NCBI GenBank assembly: GCA_965603095.1
Contig: CBFDBQ010000001.1
Coordinates: 118,369 to 182,368 of the forward strand
Direction of reading: 5' to 3'
Source of the DNA: DAOVVL01 sp965603095
Lineage (GTDB): Bacteria > Pseudomonadota > Alphaproteobacteria > Rhodospirillales > Magnetovibrionaceae
Length of the DNA stretch: 64,000 nucleotides
The translations under genes and the position numbers were made by a program. The notes beneath the pieces are model-generated. The model ran no database searches. It saw only the letters and a program-made list of their open reading frames with translations, and was not told the DNA's origin. Shown in pieces: positions 9,444 to 18,521 of this stretch. The number at the start of each line of letters is the position of its first letter. Position 1 is the first letter of the stretch.

Positions 9444-9487
9444 GGTTTAGTTCCTTTCAAGATGCCCCTTAGGGTTATATGTGTGGT

Positions 9488-9496
9488 TGTGGATAA
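9488..9496 (+). promoter_or_regulatory. Perfect consensus DnaA box
   Basis: TGTGGATAA occurs in the 233-base gap between the 66-residue gene (leftward) and comM (rightward). It matches the E. coli DnaA-box consensus exactly. Single boxes in promoter gaps can titrate DnaA or link transcription to replication; that role here is inference. Confidence 0.5.
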
Positions 9497-9676
9497 GTAT
9501 TTGCAACTCTTGTGCCAAAAGAGCGCCAAAAAAATTGGGACCTAGAAAACCTACAATTCAGCCAGTTTTTCCCATAAATGCGGCTTTTTGTAGCCTTTGT
9601 CGGCATAAATAATTGGCGTTTTGCAAAGATTGATATTTTTTATAGCGTTCTTGTTTCGTTCTGTTAAACTGGGACC

Positions 9677-11257
9677 ATGGTAGCTACTATTGAAACCGTC
9701 TCATTTCAAGGCATCGAGGTTAAGTCGGTCGAGGTGCAGGTGCACATTGGCCACGGCTTGCCTGCATTTTCCATTGTGGGCCTGCCCAATAAAGCGGTTT
9801 CTGAGGCCCGTGAACGTGTGCGGGCCGCGTTATTTGCCATTGGCTTGGCCTTGCCACCCAAACGCATAACCATAAATCTAGCGCCCGCCGACACCGTAAA
9901 AGAAGGTTCGCATTTTGATTTGGCAATTGCGCTTGGACTTTTGGTGGCCATGGATGTTTTATCGGCCGATGAAATGCAAAATTATTTGGCGCTGGGCGAG
10001 CTTTCATTAGACGGGCGCATTGCAAACGTTAGCGGCGTATTGCCCGCGGCCATTCATGCATCAAGTTTAGATCTTGGTCTTATATGTCCGGGCGGGCAGG
10101 GGCCTGAAGCCGCATGGGCTGGCGACATTGGAATATTGGCGCCAACATCGTTGTTGGAATTAATAAATCATTTTAAGGGAACCCAATTATTAAACCCACC
10201 GACCCGACCAGCGGCGGCAGAACCAAGCCCTGCATTTGGGCAAATTGATTTATCTGACATCAAGGGTCAAGAAACCGCCAAGCGGGCATTAGAAATTGCC
10301 GCCGCCGGAGGCCATTCAATGCTTATGTCGGGACCGCCCGGTTCGGGTAAATCATTATTGGCGGCACGGCTTGCGACAATTTTACCGCGCCTTACCCCGG
10401 GTGAAGCATTGGAGCTAAGCCAGATACATTCGCTGGCGGGCACGCTTCCCGGTGGCGGGCTTGTAACCACCAGACCATTTCAAAGCCCGCATCACAGCGC
10501 ATCACAAGCGGCCATCGTTGGCGGTGGGGCGCGGGCAAAACCGGGCGAGGTGTCATTGGCGCACCGGGGTGTTTTGTTTTTAGATGAACTGCCGGAATTT
10601 AGCCGTGGTGCACTTGAAGCATTGCGCCAACCCATTGAAACTGGAACGGTTTCCATAGCGCGCGCCAACGCCCATGTTACATACCCGGCACGCTTTCAAT
10701 TAATTGGTGCCATGAACCCATGCCGTTGTGGGTATATTGATGATGATGAACGGACCTGCACCCGCGCACCAATTTGCGCAGAAGAATACCAAAACCGAAT
10801 TTCCGGGCCATTGTTAGATCGCTTTGATTTGTTTGTGGATGTGCCCGCCGTTTCTGCTGGTGATCTTTCTTTGCCGCCAGCGGCAGAAAATTCATCCGAT
10901 GTTTTGTCTCGGGTTGAGGCGGCACGTGAATACATGCAAACCCGGCTTGATGGTTATGGTGGGGCGGGAATTACCAATGCCGAAGTAGACGGCAGATTAT
11001 TAGAAGAAACAACGCTTATGGATAATGGGGCACGCGAGCTATTAACAAATGCCACTAAAGCATTGGGCCTTTCGGCCCGTGGCTATCATCGTGTCCAACG
11101 GGTGGCACGCACCATTGCCGACCTTGAGCGTAAGCCCCGGGTTAACCAAACCCATATCAGCGAGGCGCTTTCATACCGCCGCCACAGCTCTCGTCTTGGC
11201 TCTCGTCTTGGCTCTGGCAAATCTGTAATTAATGGCGCGGTTAAAGGCGCCGCCTAA
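9677..11257 (+). CDS. comM: ComM/YifB family AAA ATPase (Mg-chelatase-like)
   Basis: ComM is a helicase that extends branch migration during natural transformation; in non-competent hosts the role is unclear. The 526-residue protein has the N-terminal Lon-like domain (ETVSFQGIEVKSVEVQ), Walker A GPPGSGKS at 219-226, a Walker-B-type FLDELPEF, a Cys-rich insert (MNPCRCGY, ERTCTRAPIC) and a C-terminal helical domain (RVARTIADLERKPRV). The C-terminus carries a 12-base duplication (SRLGSRLG). Confidence 0.93.
   Translation: MVATIETVSFQGIEVKSVEVQVHIGHGLPAFSIVGLPNKAVSEARERVRAALFAIGLALPPKRITINLAPADTVKEGSHFDLAIALGLLVAMDVLSADEMQNYLALGELSLDGRIANVSGVLPAAIHASSLDLGLICPGGQGPEAAWAGDIGILAPTSLLELINHFKGTQLLNPPTRPAAAEPSPAFGQIDLSDIKGQETAKRALEIAAAGGHSMLMSGPPGSGKSLLAARLATILPRLTPGEALELSQIHSLAGTLPGGGLVTTRPFQSPHHSASQAAIVGGGARAKPGEVSLAHRGVLFLDELPEFSRGALEALRQPIETGTVSIARANAHVTYPARFQLIGAMNPCRCGYIDDDERTCTRAPICAEEYQNRISGPLLDRFDLFVDVPAVSAGDLSLPPAAENSSDVLSRVEAAREYMQTRLDGYGGAGITNAEVDGRLLEETTLMDNGARELLTNATKALGLSARGYHRVQRVARTIADLERKPRVNQTHISEALSYRRHSSRLGSRLGSGKSVINGAVKGAA
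11189..11212 (+). repeat. 12-bp exact tandem duplication in the comM 3' end
   Basis: tctcgtcttggc is present twice in direct tandem, adding four residues in frame (SRLG SRLG). It is one of several period-12 duplications in this window. Confidence 0.85.
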
Positions 11258-11311
11258 AAAACCTAAGCGAAATACCTTTTCCCCAATATGCTTGCATGAC
11301 AGGATACAGCC

Positions 11312-12637
11312 ATGCTCAACCTTGAACGCACCCGACGTATTGCCGTTATGTCTCTTCCCATTGTTGGGGCTATGGTTTCACAAAACATTCTTAACCTTGT
11401 GGATACTGCCATGGTTGGCACCCTTGGCCCGGCGGCACTGGCCGGTGTTGGGGTTGGTAGTTTTGCCAATTTTATAGCGGTGGCCGCTATCATCGGGTTG
11501 GCATCGGGCGTGCAGGCAATGGCGTCTCGGCGCAAGGGCGAAGGCCGGGTTGATGAAATGGCGGTGCCGCTTAATGGTGGATTATTTTTAGCCTTTATAA
11601 TTGGTGCGCCCCTAAGCATTGTTCTTTATTTTTCAGCGCCAGCGCTGTTTCCGTTAATCAATAGTGACGCGGGCGTAATTGCCGAAGGCACACCATACCT
11701 ACAGGCCCGGCTTGTGGCCGCCGTTGCAGTTGGTTGTAATTTTTCTTATCGTGGATACTGGAACGGGGTTGGTCTTTCGGCGCTATATATGAAAACCTTG
11801 TTGGTTATTCATTCGCTTAATATTGTTTTTAATTATCTTTTAATCTTTGGAAATTTTGGCTTTCCTGAAATGGGGGCCGAAGGAGCGGGCGTAGCATCAG
11901 CGGCGGCCCTTTATATTGGTACCGCAATTCATACGGTTATGGCATTTCGTCTTGCTCGCAAACATGGGTTTCTAACCCGCATTCCCCGAAGCGACACCAT
12001 GGTTACAATGTTAAAATTGGCGCTGCCCGGTTCAATACAACAATTTTTATTTGCCGCAGGCTTTACCGCATTTTTCTGGATAGTCGGTCAAGTTGGCGTC
12101 AATGAAGTAGCGGTTTCCAATGTGCTGATTAACCTTGTAATGGTCGCCATTTTACCCGGCATGGGGTTGGGGTTAGCGGCGCTTACGCTAGTTAGCGAAG
12201 CCCTCGGCCAAGGAAACGCCGATGAAGCAAAAAGATGGGGTTGGGATGCGGCCAAACTTGGCGGCATAGCGCTTGGGCTTTTTGGCATTATCGCGGTTGT
12301 GTTGCCCGGTGTAATTCTTGGCGGATTTATTAAAGATAAAGATGTAATTGAATTAGGAATCGTGCCTTTACAAATATTGGGTGCATCAATGGTGTTTGAA
12401 GGGGTTGGCTTGGTATTGCTAAGCACGCTTTTAGGCGCGGGTGCGGCAACAAGCGTTATGGTGATTTCCATTACCACCCAATGGATGATCGGTCTGCCGT
12501 TAGCGTGGTTGGTTGGGCCTTATTTAGGTTGGGGTCTAACCTGGATATGGATTGCCAATATTTCATACCGGGTTTTGCAAGATATAATCTTTGCTGTGGT
12601 CTGGTATCGTGGCCATTGGACAAAAATAAAAATTTAG
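11312..12637 (+). CDS. MATE family multidrug/cation exporter
   Basis: This is a 441-residue inner-membrane protein with about 12 hydrophobic segments and MATE motifs in both halves (PIVGAMVSQNILNLVDTAMVG in the first segment; LPGSIQQFLFAAGFTAF starting the second half). It resembles the DinF/NorM branch, which exports organic cations or drugs by exchange with Na+ or H+; the substrate cannot be read from sequence. It converges with the FkbM gene with a 4-base overlap of stop codons (12634-12637), leaving no room for a terminator. Confidence 0.9.
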   Translation: MLNLERTRRIAVMSLPIVGAMVSQNILNLVDTAMVGTLGPAALAGVGVGSFANFIAVAAIIGLASGVQAMASRRKGEGRVDEMAVPLNGGLFLAFIIGAPLSIVLYFSAPALFPLINSDAGVIAEGTPYLQARLVAAVAVGCNFSYRGYWNGVGLSALYMKTLLVIHSLNIVFNYLLIFGNFGFPEMGAEGAGVASAAALYIGTAIHTVMAFRLARKHGFLTRIPRSDTMVTMLKLALPGSIQQFLFAAGFTAFFWIVGQVGVNEVAVSNVLINLVMVAILPGMGLGLAALTLVSEALGQGNADEAKRWGWDAAKLGGIALGLFGIIAVVLPGVILGGFIKDKDVIELGIVPLQILGASMVFEGVGLVLLSTLLGAGAATSVMVISITTQWMIGLPLAWLVGPYLGWGLTWIWIANISYRVLQDIIFAVVWYRGHWTKIKI

Positions 12638-13377
12638 GTCGGGTAAAAAATAAAATTAAATATATAGTCGCTACGGGCTTGCGCGTTGCGATGGTGTTTT
12701 TCAACATCCATTTTAGAAAAATCAACTATATCGCCAGCAAGCAAGACCTTGCACTGGTAGCCATAACTTTCAACATCTTTCACCATTTGTTCAATTGGCT
12801 GTCCGGTATGGGCTTCTTCCATTTCTATCAACATTGTCGGGCGTTCGCGCTTAAGGGTTTCAACCGCGCCCTTAAGAACGCTTAACTCAAACCCTTCAAC
12901 ATCAATTTTGATAAATCCAATATTTTGCAAATTAAGCTCGTCCAGACGACGACTATCGACCTCAATGCTGGCATAGCTTTCGGTAATTTTATGCGTACTA
13001 AGTGACGCCCCCTGATTTGAATAACCACTGGGGCTAATTGGAATGCGTAGCTCGGCTACGCCTGACTTATTAGAAAGCGCCATGTAAAACGTTTCAACAT
13101 TATTTGCACACGAACGTTTCAATATAGAATACATTTTTGGATTAGGCTCAAACGCATAAACCCTATTGCAAATTCTAGAAAGCAGTTCTGCGTAAACGCC
13201 CTTGTTGGCCCCTATATCTATTGCATCACGACTGGGGTCGACCAGCTTATCCAATATTGCGGCTTCGCGCTCGCCCCGACGAATTTCTTTTCTGGCCTTG
13301 CCTATAATATAGAGCCGCGGTGGTATGAGCCATTTTTTTAATTTTTCAGCAAAGTTAAGCGGGGGACTCCACACCAT
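12634..13377 (-). CDS. FkbM family SAM-dependent methyltransferase
   Basis: The 247-residue product has the FkbM core: SAM-binding AIDIGANKGVYAELL, the acidic end of strand 2 (VYAFEPNPKM), VDSRRLDELNLQNIGFIKIDVEGFE and a late IEMEEAH. Such enzymes O-methylate sugars or secondary metabolites; the substrate is unknown. I chose the ATG at 13377 because it has a strong AAAGGAGA site 7 bases upstream; a start at 13407 would overlap the preceding gene and has a poor site. It converges with the MATE gene. Confidence 0.88.
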   Translation of the reverse strand: MVWSPPLNFAEKLKKWLIPPRLYIIGKARKEIRRGEREAAILDKLVDPSRDAIDIGANKGVYAELLSRICNRVYAFEPNPKMYSILKRSCANNVETFYMALSNKSGVAELRIPISPSGYSNQGASLSTHKITESYASIEVDSRRLDELNLQNIGFIKIDVEGFELSVLKGAVETLKRERPTMLIEMEEAHTGQPIEQMVKDVESYGYQCKVLLAGDIVDFSKMDVEKHHRNAQARSDYIFNFIFYPT

Positions 13378-13390
13378 TAAAGCTTCTCCT

Positions 13391-13609
13391 TTAACAACAT
13401 TTACCATCGGCCTGTATGGGCGGGCAAGGAACGGTTCCGTAAGAACAGAAAACGCAACAGTCGCCTTTTTTAGGCTTCAACAATGTATGACACGACGTGC
13501 ATTCATGAAAAAACAAGCACGCATCCGTGGGCATTTCCATTATTTCACTGTGCCCACATTCGGGGCAAGTAAGAACCGATTGTAAGATTATTTTTTTGTC
13601 AGCTACCAT
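13391..13609 (-). CDS. GDCCVxC-domain small protein (cysteine form)
   Basis: The 72-residue product contains CPECGH (residues 15-20), CTSC, then GDCCVFCSYGTVPCPPIQ, the hallmark of the GDCCVxC family, in which some members carry selenocysteine in the motif; here all positions are Cys. It has at least ten cysteines, suggesting metal binding or redox chemistry. Relatives often sit near heavy-metal or mercury genes, but here it lies between DUF6134 and FkbM. The start is 6 bases after the upstream stop, with no clear ribosome-binding site, so coupling is likely. Confidence 0.85.
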   Translation of the reverse strand: MVADKKIILQSVLTCPECGHSEIMEMPTDACLFFHECTSCHTLLKPKKGDCCVFCSYGTVPCPPIQADGKCC

Positions 13610-13615
13610 GATTAA

Positions 13616-14290
13616 TTATTCGCGTATCCAGGCAATGTCGTAACCTTTTTTCTTGAACGTGGTTTTAAGAAATTCACCATCTTTTGAATACCAAAGTTTA
13701 CGATCCAAATCGCCGCTGACAGATTTTGTTTCGTATACTTTTGCCTTTACCATTTTTCCTTCAACCATTACCTCTTCATCGAGAAGTTTTTTCCATTTAA
13801 GTTTAAAATCTTTGCCGTGTAATGCACTAAAAAGGTGTTTATTTAAAAGAACATCTGCGTTCCAAAATGTAACCGGCAGGGCAAGTCCATCTTTTGAAAT
13901 TGGCTTGCCGTTGGCCATGCCAGATATTTTTGTTTTTGTCGCTTTTATTGAAAGCTTGTGTGGGGTGCCGTCATCATCGGTTTTTGATTTAAGCGACACA
14001 AGCTTGGCCCCGCTCCATTGTTCGGTGCGTGTGTGATCATAAGTAAAGTTTAAAAACAAAACTTTCACCTTGGTGTGGGTTTTTACATCAACCCTCAATT
14101 TATTTTCATCGCCTGAAAATTTAAAAACATGGGTACCAACGGGGTTACCGCCCTTGGTAATTGTAAATTTCATATCTTTTGGCATCGCAAGTGCGGTGCT
14201 TGAAAAAATAACCGCCCCAAGCATGGTGGCGGCTGTAAATGCCAGTGTTGATGCCAGTGTTGATGTTGGTGCGGGTTTAATGCGTTTCAT
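13616..14290 (-). CDS. DUF6134 family exported protein
   Basis: The 224-residue product has a Sec signal peptide (cleavage near ALA-MPKD, about residue 35) and a beta-rich body starting MKFTITKGGNPVGTH, typical of DUF6134. The function is unknown; the fold probably resembles periplasmic lipocalin-like proteins. It is Lys-rich. A strong GGAG site precedes the ATG. The signal peptide contains an exact 12-base tandem duplication (STLASTLA). It lies downstream of the HIT gene. Confidence 0.8.
   Translation of the reverse strand: MKRIKPAPTSTLASTLAFTAATMLGAVIFSSTALAMPKDMKFTITKGGNPVGTHVFKFSGDENKLRVDVKTHTKVKVLFLNFTYDHTRTEQWSGAKLVSLKSKTDDDGTPHKLSIKATKTKISGMANGKPISKDGLALPVTFWNADVLLNKHLFSALHGKDFKLKWKKLLDEEVMVEGKMVKAKVYETKSVSGDLDRKLWYSKDGEFLKTTFKKKGYDIAWIRE
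14239..14262 (-). repeat. 12-bp exact tandem duplication in the DUF6134 signal peptide
   Basis: On the plus strand atgccagtgttg is repeated twice in tandem, lengthening the signal-peptide region by four residues in frame. Confidence 0.85.
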
Positions 14291-14310
14291 TTTTAGCTCC
14301 TCCCCTAAAT

Positions 14311-14694
14311 TTAAGTATTTACCGTGGCGCCTGTTTGCGTTGCCAACATTGGCCCAAGCTGGGTGCCTCCAAATATATGTATATGCAGATGGGGGACTTC
14401 CTGACCGCCGTTGCTACCGATATTGGCAAGCATCCGGTAACCATCATCGTTAACGCCCAGTTTTTCTGCCACATTTCCAACCGCGCGAACAAAACCAACT
14501 ATTTCATCTGGTGTCGCCATGGCTGAGAAATCATCCCAAGAAACATATGGCCCCTTGGGGATAACCAGTGTGTGAATTGGTGCCTGTGGATTTGTATCGT
14601 TAAAGGCCAATGCCCATTCGTCTTCGTAAACTTTATCGCAGGGGATTTCACCGCGAAGTATTTTGGCAAAAATGTTTGCTTGATCATAGGCCAT
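14311..14694 (-). CDS. HIT family nucleotide hydrolase/transferase (HinT-like)
   Basis: This is a 127-residue histidine-triad protein. The triad segment is VPHLHIHIFGG near residues 108-118, and the nucleotide-binding part is AFNDTNPQAPIHTLVIPKG. HinT-type enzymes hydrolyse purine nucleoside phosphoramidates. Its place just after hisE recurs in alphaproteobacteria, though a functional tie to histidine synthesis is not established. Confidence 0.93.
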   Translation of the reverse strand: MAYDQANIFAKILRGEIPCDKVYEDEWALAFNDTNPQAPIHTLVIPKGPYVSWDDFSAMATPDEIVGFVRAVGNVAEKLGVNDDGYRMLANIGSNGGQEVPHLHIHIFGGTQLGPMLATQTGATVNT

Positions 14695-14724
14695 CTATAA
14701 AACCCCTAAATTATTTACCCCGTA

Positions 14725-14763
14725 AATTACTGGTGTGAATTACTGGTGTGAATTATTGGCGCG
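14725..14763. repeat. Three 13-bp tandem units across the hisE stop codon
   Basis: aattactggtgtg occurs twice exactly (14725-14737, 14738-14750), followed by a diverged third copy aattattggcgcg (14751-14763) that contains the hisE stop codon. It is consistent with slippage duplication of the gene end. Confidence 0.8.
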
Positions 14764-15103
14764 AATTTTTTTCCTCAATCCCCGATACGCCTTCGCGGCT
14801 TTCTAATTCGGCCCAAATCTGTGCCGGCGTTAGGCCAACCTCGGCCCACAACACCAAAAGATGATACAGCAAATCCGCGCTTTCCCTAGCCACATGTTTA
14901 GGTTTTTCATCTAACGCCGCCACCACAACCTCAACCGCTTCTTCGCCCAGTTTTTGGCAAATTTTGCCTCGGCCACGGGAAAACAGCTTTGCCGTGTGCG
15001 ATGTTTCAGGGCTGTCGCCCCGGCGGCTTTCAATAACACCAAACAGACGCTCAACCACATCAATGCTTCCGCTGGCGCTTTTTCCCGTTTTTCCCTTGCT
15101 CAT
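14753..15103 (-). CDS. hisE: Phosphoribosyl-ATP pyrophosphatase
   Basis: HisE carries out the second step of histidine synthesis, hydrolysing PR-ATP to PR-AMP. The 116-residue product carries the MazG-like signature EEAVEVVVAALDEKPKH and ESADLLYHLLVLW. It is a stand-alone HisE, not fused to HisI. It is preceded by hisF. The 3' end lies in a tandem 13-bp repeat. Confidence 0.94.
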   Translation of the reverse strand: MSKGKTGKSASGSIDVVERLFGVIESRRGDSPETSHTAKLFSRGRGKICQKLGEEAVEVVVAALDEKPKHVARESADLLYHLLVLWAEVGLTPAQIWAELESREGVSGIEEKNSRQ

Positions 15104-15151
15104 GACCGTTCCTTAAATGTCGTGTGTTTTTAAAAATTTTGTTTATTCAGA

Positions 15152-15919
15152 CTAGATACCATCTAGGCGCATGGGAACCCCATGATCGTTCATATATTTT
15201 TTAGCTTCAGTAATTGTAAAGGTGCCAAAGTGAAATATGGATGCCGCCAATACGGCCGAAGCGTGGCCGTCGACAACGCCTTCAACCAAATGATCCAGCG
15301 TACCAACCCCGCCAGATGCTATCACCGGCACGGGAACAGCGTCGGAAATTGCGCGGGTAAGTTCAATATTAAAACCCTTTCCGGTTCCGTCACGATCCAT
15401 AGAGGTTAGCAATATTTCGCCCGCACCGTATTCGGCCATGCGCTTGGCCCACCCAACCGCATCTATACCGGTGGCTTCGCGCCCACCGTGGGTAAAAATT
15501 TCAAACTTTCCGGGGGCCACTGTTTTGGCATCTATGGCCACCACAATACATTGGCTACCAAATTTTTCAGCCGCCTCTTTAACAAACTCGGGGTTTGTAA
15601 CCGCGGCAGTATTAATTGATGCCTTGTCGGCGCCGGCCAATAATAATTTTCTTATGTCATCGGTGGTGCGCACACCACCACCCACGGTTAGCGGCATAAA
15701 ACATTGTTCTGCTGTTTTATTTACAACTTCAAATATAGTGTCGCGATTTTCATGTGACGCAGTGATATCCAAAAATGTTAGCTCATCGGCACCAGCCGCA
15801 TCATAAATGCGCGCTTGCTCCACCGGGTCACCGGCATCAATTAGATCAACAAAGTTGACGCCCTTAACAACGCGCCCATCTTCGACATCTAAACATGGAA
15901 TTATTCTGCTTTTTAACAT
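15152..15919 (-). CDS. hisF: Imidazole glycerol phosphate synthase, cyclase subunit
   Basis: HisF uses ammonia supplied by HisH to form IGP and AICAR from PRFAR. I chose the ATG at 15919 (255 residues), which gives the standard start [12 protein letters not shown] with catalytic Asp11; the second catalytic Asp is in [31 protein letters not shown] and VIASGGVG phosphate-binding loops are present. It sits between hisA and hisE. Confidence 0.95.
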   Translation of the reverse strand: MLKSRIIPCLDVEDGRVVKGVNFVDLIDAGDPVEQARIYDAAGADELTFLDITASHENRDTIFEVVNKTAEQCFMPLTVGGGVRTTDDIRKLLLAGADKASINTAAVTNPEFVKEAAEKFGSQCIVVAIDAKTVAPGKFEIFTHGGREATGIDAVGWAKRMAEYGAGEILLTSMDRDGTGKGFNIELTRAISDAVPVPVIASGGVGTLDHLVEGVVDGHASAVLAASIFHFGTFTITEAKKYMNDHGVPMRLDGI

Positions 15920-15947
15920 TTGTCTTTCTAATTTCTTTTTTAAACTT

Positions 15948-16691
15948 TTAAAGGCCCGCTTCGTGCGCGCCAGCATGACGCAAAATATCAACTGCTTCTT
16001 TCACGCTGAAAGCGCCATCATAAACTGCGCGTCCACTAATAACGCCTGATATGCGGGTTTCACAATTTTCTTTTAATATAACAAGGTCATCCATCGATGA
16101 AACGCCGCCTGAAATTATTACCGGAATTGAAATGGCTCGCGCAATTTCTAGGCTGGCTTGCCAGTTCGGCCCAGCCATCGCCCCATCGCGGGCAATGTCG
16201 GTGTGAATAATTGCCGAAACACCTGCCGCTTCAAATTTACGGGCCAGGTCAATTGCGCTAATATCTGAAACTTTTGCCCAGCCTTCGGTTGCTACCATTC
16301 CGTCCTTGGCATCAATACCAACCGCAATACGCCCGGGATATTTTTTGCATGCTTCAAATACCAATTCAGGGTCGGTTAACGCAACGGTTCCCAAAATTAC
16401 CCGGCGCACGCCCGCGTCTAGCCAAAATGCAATTGTTTCCATTGTTCGTATACCGCCACCCAACTGCATGGGCACTGCGCCAAGGCCGTTAATGATAGAC
16501 TGAACCGCGTCGGCATTTTTTGGATTACCGGCAAACGCACCATCAAGGTCAACAACGTGCAACCATTCGGCACCTGCCGATACAAAATCTGCGGCTTGCT
16601 GGCCGGGGTCATCATTAAAAACCGTGGCTTGTGCCATGTCGCCACGCAGTAGGCGAACACAATTTCCTTCTTTCAAATCAATGGCAGGCAA
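15948..16691 (-). CDS. hisA: ProFAR isomerase HisA, unusual start or 5' frameshift
   Basis: HisA isomerises ProFAR to PRFAR. The barrel is intact ([55 protein letters not shown]). The 247-residue reading frame can begin only at TTG 16691, two codons after an in-frame TGA, with GAGG one base from the start, and it lacks the first beta-strand residues. Inserting one T in the run at 16690-16691 joins an upstream frame from a GTG that reads VAPTIEV and restores the usual start IEVLPAIDL. A one-base deletion in the sequence or the genome is therefore likely. It lies in the his cluster between hisH and hisF. Confidence 0.9.
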   Translation of the reverse strand: MPAIDLKEGNCVRLLRGDMAQATVFNDDPGQQAADFVSAGAEWLHVVDLDGAFAGNPKNADAVQSIINGLGAVPMQLGGGIRTMETIAFWLDAGVRRVILGTVALTDPELVFEACKKYPGRIAVGIDAKDGMVATEGWAKVSDISAIDLARKFEAAGVSAIIHTDIARDGAMAGPNWQASLEIARAISIPVIISGGVSSMDDLVILKENCETRISGVISGRAVYDGAFSVKEAVDILRHAGAHEAGL

Positions 16692-16737
16692 ACCTCAATC
16701 GTTGGGGCCACCCAAAAAACTTCAGGTTATCTCACCT

Positions 16738-17379
16738 TTAGGGGTTCCATGAAAGAAAATTAGCAATTATTTCAAGGCCTAGGCGTTGGCTTTTTTCCGG
16801 GTGAAACTGGGTTCCAACCATGTTGTCCTTGGCAATTACTGCGCTAATGGGGCCGCCATAATCAACCTCTGCCACCACATTTTTTTCATCACTGGCCACA
16901 AACTGAAACGAGTGCACAAAATATGTGTGCCCACCATTGGGCAGGCTTGCCAACAGTGGGTGGGCGTTTTTAATTTTAAGATTATTCCATCCCATGTGGG
17001 GAATTTTTAATTCTTTATTTGCGGGCTTAATGGCAACAACCTCGCCAGCTATCCAGCCAAGGCCTTTGCTATCGCCAAATTCACGACCCACATCGGCCAT
17101 TAACTGCATACCTACGCATATGCCAAAAAATGGTTTTGCGTTTTTTATAACCGCATCATTCATGGCCTCAACCAAACCGGGCACACCATCAAGACCGGCA
17201 CGGCAATCGGCAAATGCACCAACCCCGGGGAGAACTATTCTGTCGGCCGATAAAACATCTTTGGGATCACCGCTAACAATTATATCAGCCTGAATGTTTT
17301 GTTCGTTCGCGGCCCGTTCGAAAGCCTTGGCGCACGAACGTAAATTACCCGAACCATAATCAACAACCACAAGCTTCAT
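16738..17379 (-). CDS. hisH: Imidazole glycerol phosphate synthase, glutaminase subunit
   Basis: HisH hydrolyses glutamine and passes ammonia to HisF. The 213-residue class I amidotransferase has the nucleophile elbow FFGICVGMQLM and the His-Glu pair in GTQFHPEKS. The start motif VVDYGSGNLRS is canonical. It abuts the DUF2628 gene directly (stop at 17380). Confidence 0.95.
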   Translation of the reverse strand: MKLVVVDYGSGNLRSCAKAFERAANEQNIQADIIVSGDPKDVLSADRIVLPGVGAFADCRAGLDGVPGLVEAMNDAVIKNAKPFFGICVGMQLMADVGREFGDSKGLGWIAGEVVAIKPANKELKIPHMGWNNLKIKNAHPLLASLPNGGHTYFVHSFQFVASDEKNVVAEVDYGGPISAVIAKDNMVGTQFHPEKSQRLGLEIIANFLSWNP

Positions 17380-17811
17380 TTATGCTGCCCCTTCAAGTTG
17401 GGCCAATACATGGGGGTTTGCTTCAAAAAAACGCCGTTCGGCATCGGCGCTATCGTTTCCTAAAACCGTGGCGCGCTCTTCAAAGCCCTGTCTTGCTAGA
17501 TTCCAGCGCCTTAATTCATTTGCAACGATGCCTATTAACACCGCAATGCCCACTTGCGCCACCATTGCCGCATTTGCGCCCGGGACAAATTCATTTATTA
17601 AAAAACCCACGGCCACCTGAAAAACAAAAATTAGCAACGCCAATTCCCACAACCCCATCACCAGCGCCCACAACGGGCCAAACGCAGTTGCCGATAAGCA
17701 ATAGCCGTCCTTGACCAGAACCAGCTTTGCTGTTTGGTTTTTTTTATCGCTTTCGTTGCCATTGATATTGCCATTGGCACTGTCGCGAAAATGAATTGAA
17801 TAAACGTTCAT
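17380..17811 (-). CDS. DUF2628 membrane protein in the his cluster
   Basis: The 143-residue product has an N-terminal soluble part (residues 1-45, ending VKDGYCLSATAFGPLWALV), two hydrophobic segments (about 46-72 and 82-98) and a C-terminal tail (NLARQGFEERATVLG). DUF2628 genes recur between hisB and hisH in alphaproteobacteria; the function is unknown. The N-terminal region includes an NGNINGN duplication of 12 bases. Confidence 0.85.
   Translation of the reverse strand: MNVYSIHFRDSANGNINGNESDKKNQTAKLVLVKDGYCLSATAFGPLWALVMGLWELALLIFVFQVAVGFLINEFVPGANAAMVAQVGIAVLIGIVANELRRWNLARQGFEERATVLGNDSADAERRFFEANPHVLAQLEGAA
17756..17779 (-). repeat. 12-bp tandem duplication (10/12 identical) in the DUF2628 gene
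   Basis: ttgccattgata is followed directly by ttgccattggca, adding four residues (NGNI-type) in frame. Confidence 0.7.
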
Positions 17812-17817
17812 CAGCCT

Positions 17818-18417
17818 TTAAAGCGAGCCGCCAAGAACACCTTTGGTTGACGGAACCTCGCCTTCCTTGCGCGGATCAATTTCTATTGCCTGCCTAAGGG
17901 CGCGAGCAAGCGCCTTAAACGCCGCTTCAACAATGTGGTGATTGTTGTCGCCATAAAAACATTCAACATGAAGCGTTAGGCCAGCCCCTTGGGCAAATGC
18001 CTGAAACCATTCTTTGAATAATTCCGTATCCATTTCGCCCAGCTTATCGCGCACGAATTCAACCTTCCATACAAGGTATGGGCGGTTAGATGCATCAAGC
18101 GCTACTTGAGTAAGTGCTTCATCCATTGGTGCGAGCGCTGAGCCATAACGCGTAATGCCGGCGCGGCTGCCCAATGCTTGGGTGACGCATTCGCCCAATG
18201 CAATTCCGATATCTTCGGTGGTGTGGTGAAAATCAATGTGCAGATCACCGGTTGCCTTGATGGTGATATCCACCAACGAATGGCGCGACAGTTGTTCTAG
18301 CATGTGGTCAAGAAAACCAATGCCGGTAGAAATATCATACTTGCCGGTTCCGTCGAGATTGATATCGACGGTTATTTCGGTTTCGTTTGTTTTTCGACTG
18401 ACGGAACCTGTACGCAT
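17818..18417 (-). CDS. hisB: Imidazoleglycerol-phosphate dehydratase
   Basis: HisB (monofunctional, 199 residues) dehydrates IGP to imidazole acetol phosphate. It has the two metal-binding histidine segments ([16 protein letters not shown] and [19 protein letters not shown]) and [13 protein letters not shown]. It is the first gene of the leftward his run hisB-DUF2628-hisH-hisA-hisF-hisE. The other his genes are not in the window. Confidence 0.96.
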   Translation of the reverse strand: MRTGSVSRKTNETEITVDINLDGTGKYDISTGIGFLDHMLEQLSRHSLVDITIKATGDLHIDFHHTTEDIGIALGECVTQALGSRAGITRYGSALAPMDEALTQVALDASNRPYLVWKVEFVRDKLGEMDTELFKEWFQAFAQGAGLTLHVECFYGDNNHHIVEAAFKALARALRQAIEIDPRKEGEVPSTKGVLGGSL

Positions 18418-18521
18418 TGTATTTGGCCTTTTTGCACCGATAAAATTAACACTCAGACTTTTAACAATTTAACTGCGGCGTTGCCAGCAATAAGCTCTAT
18501 AAAAGTATATCCCAACAAACG

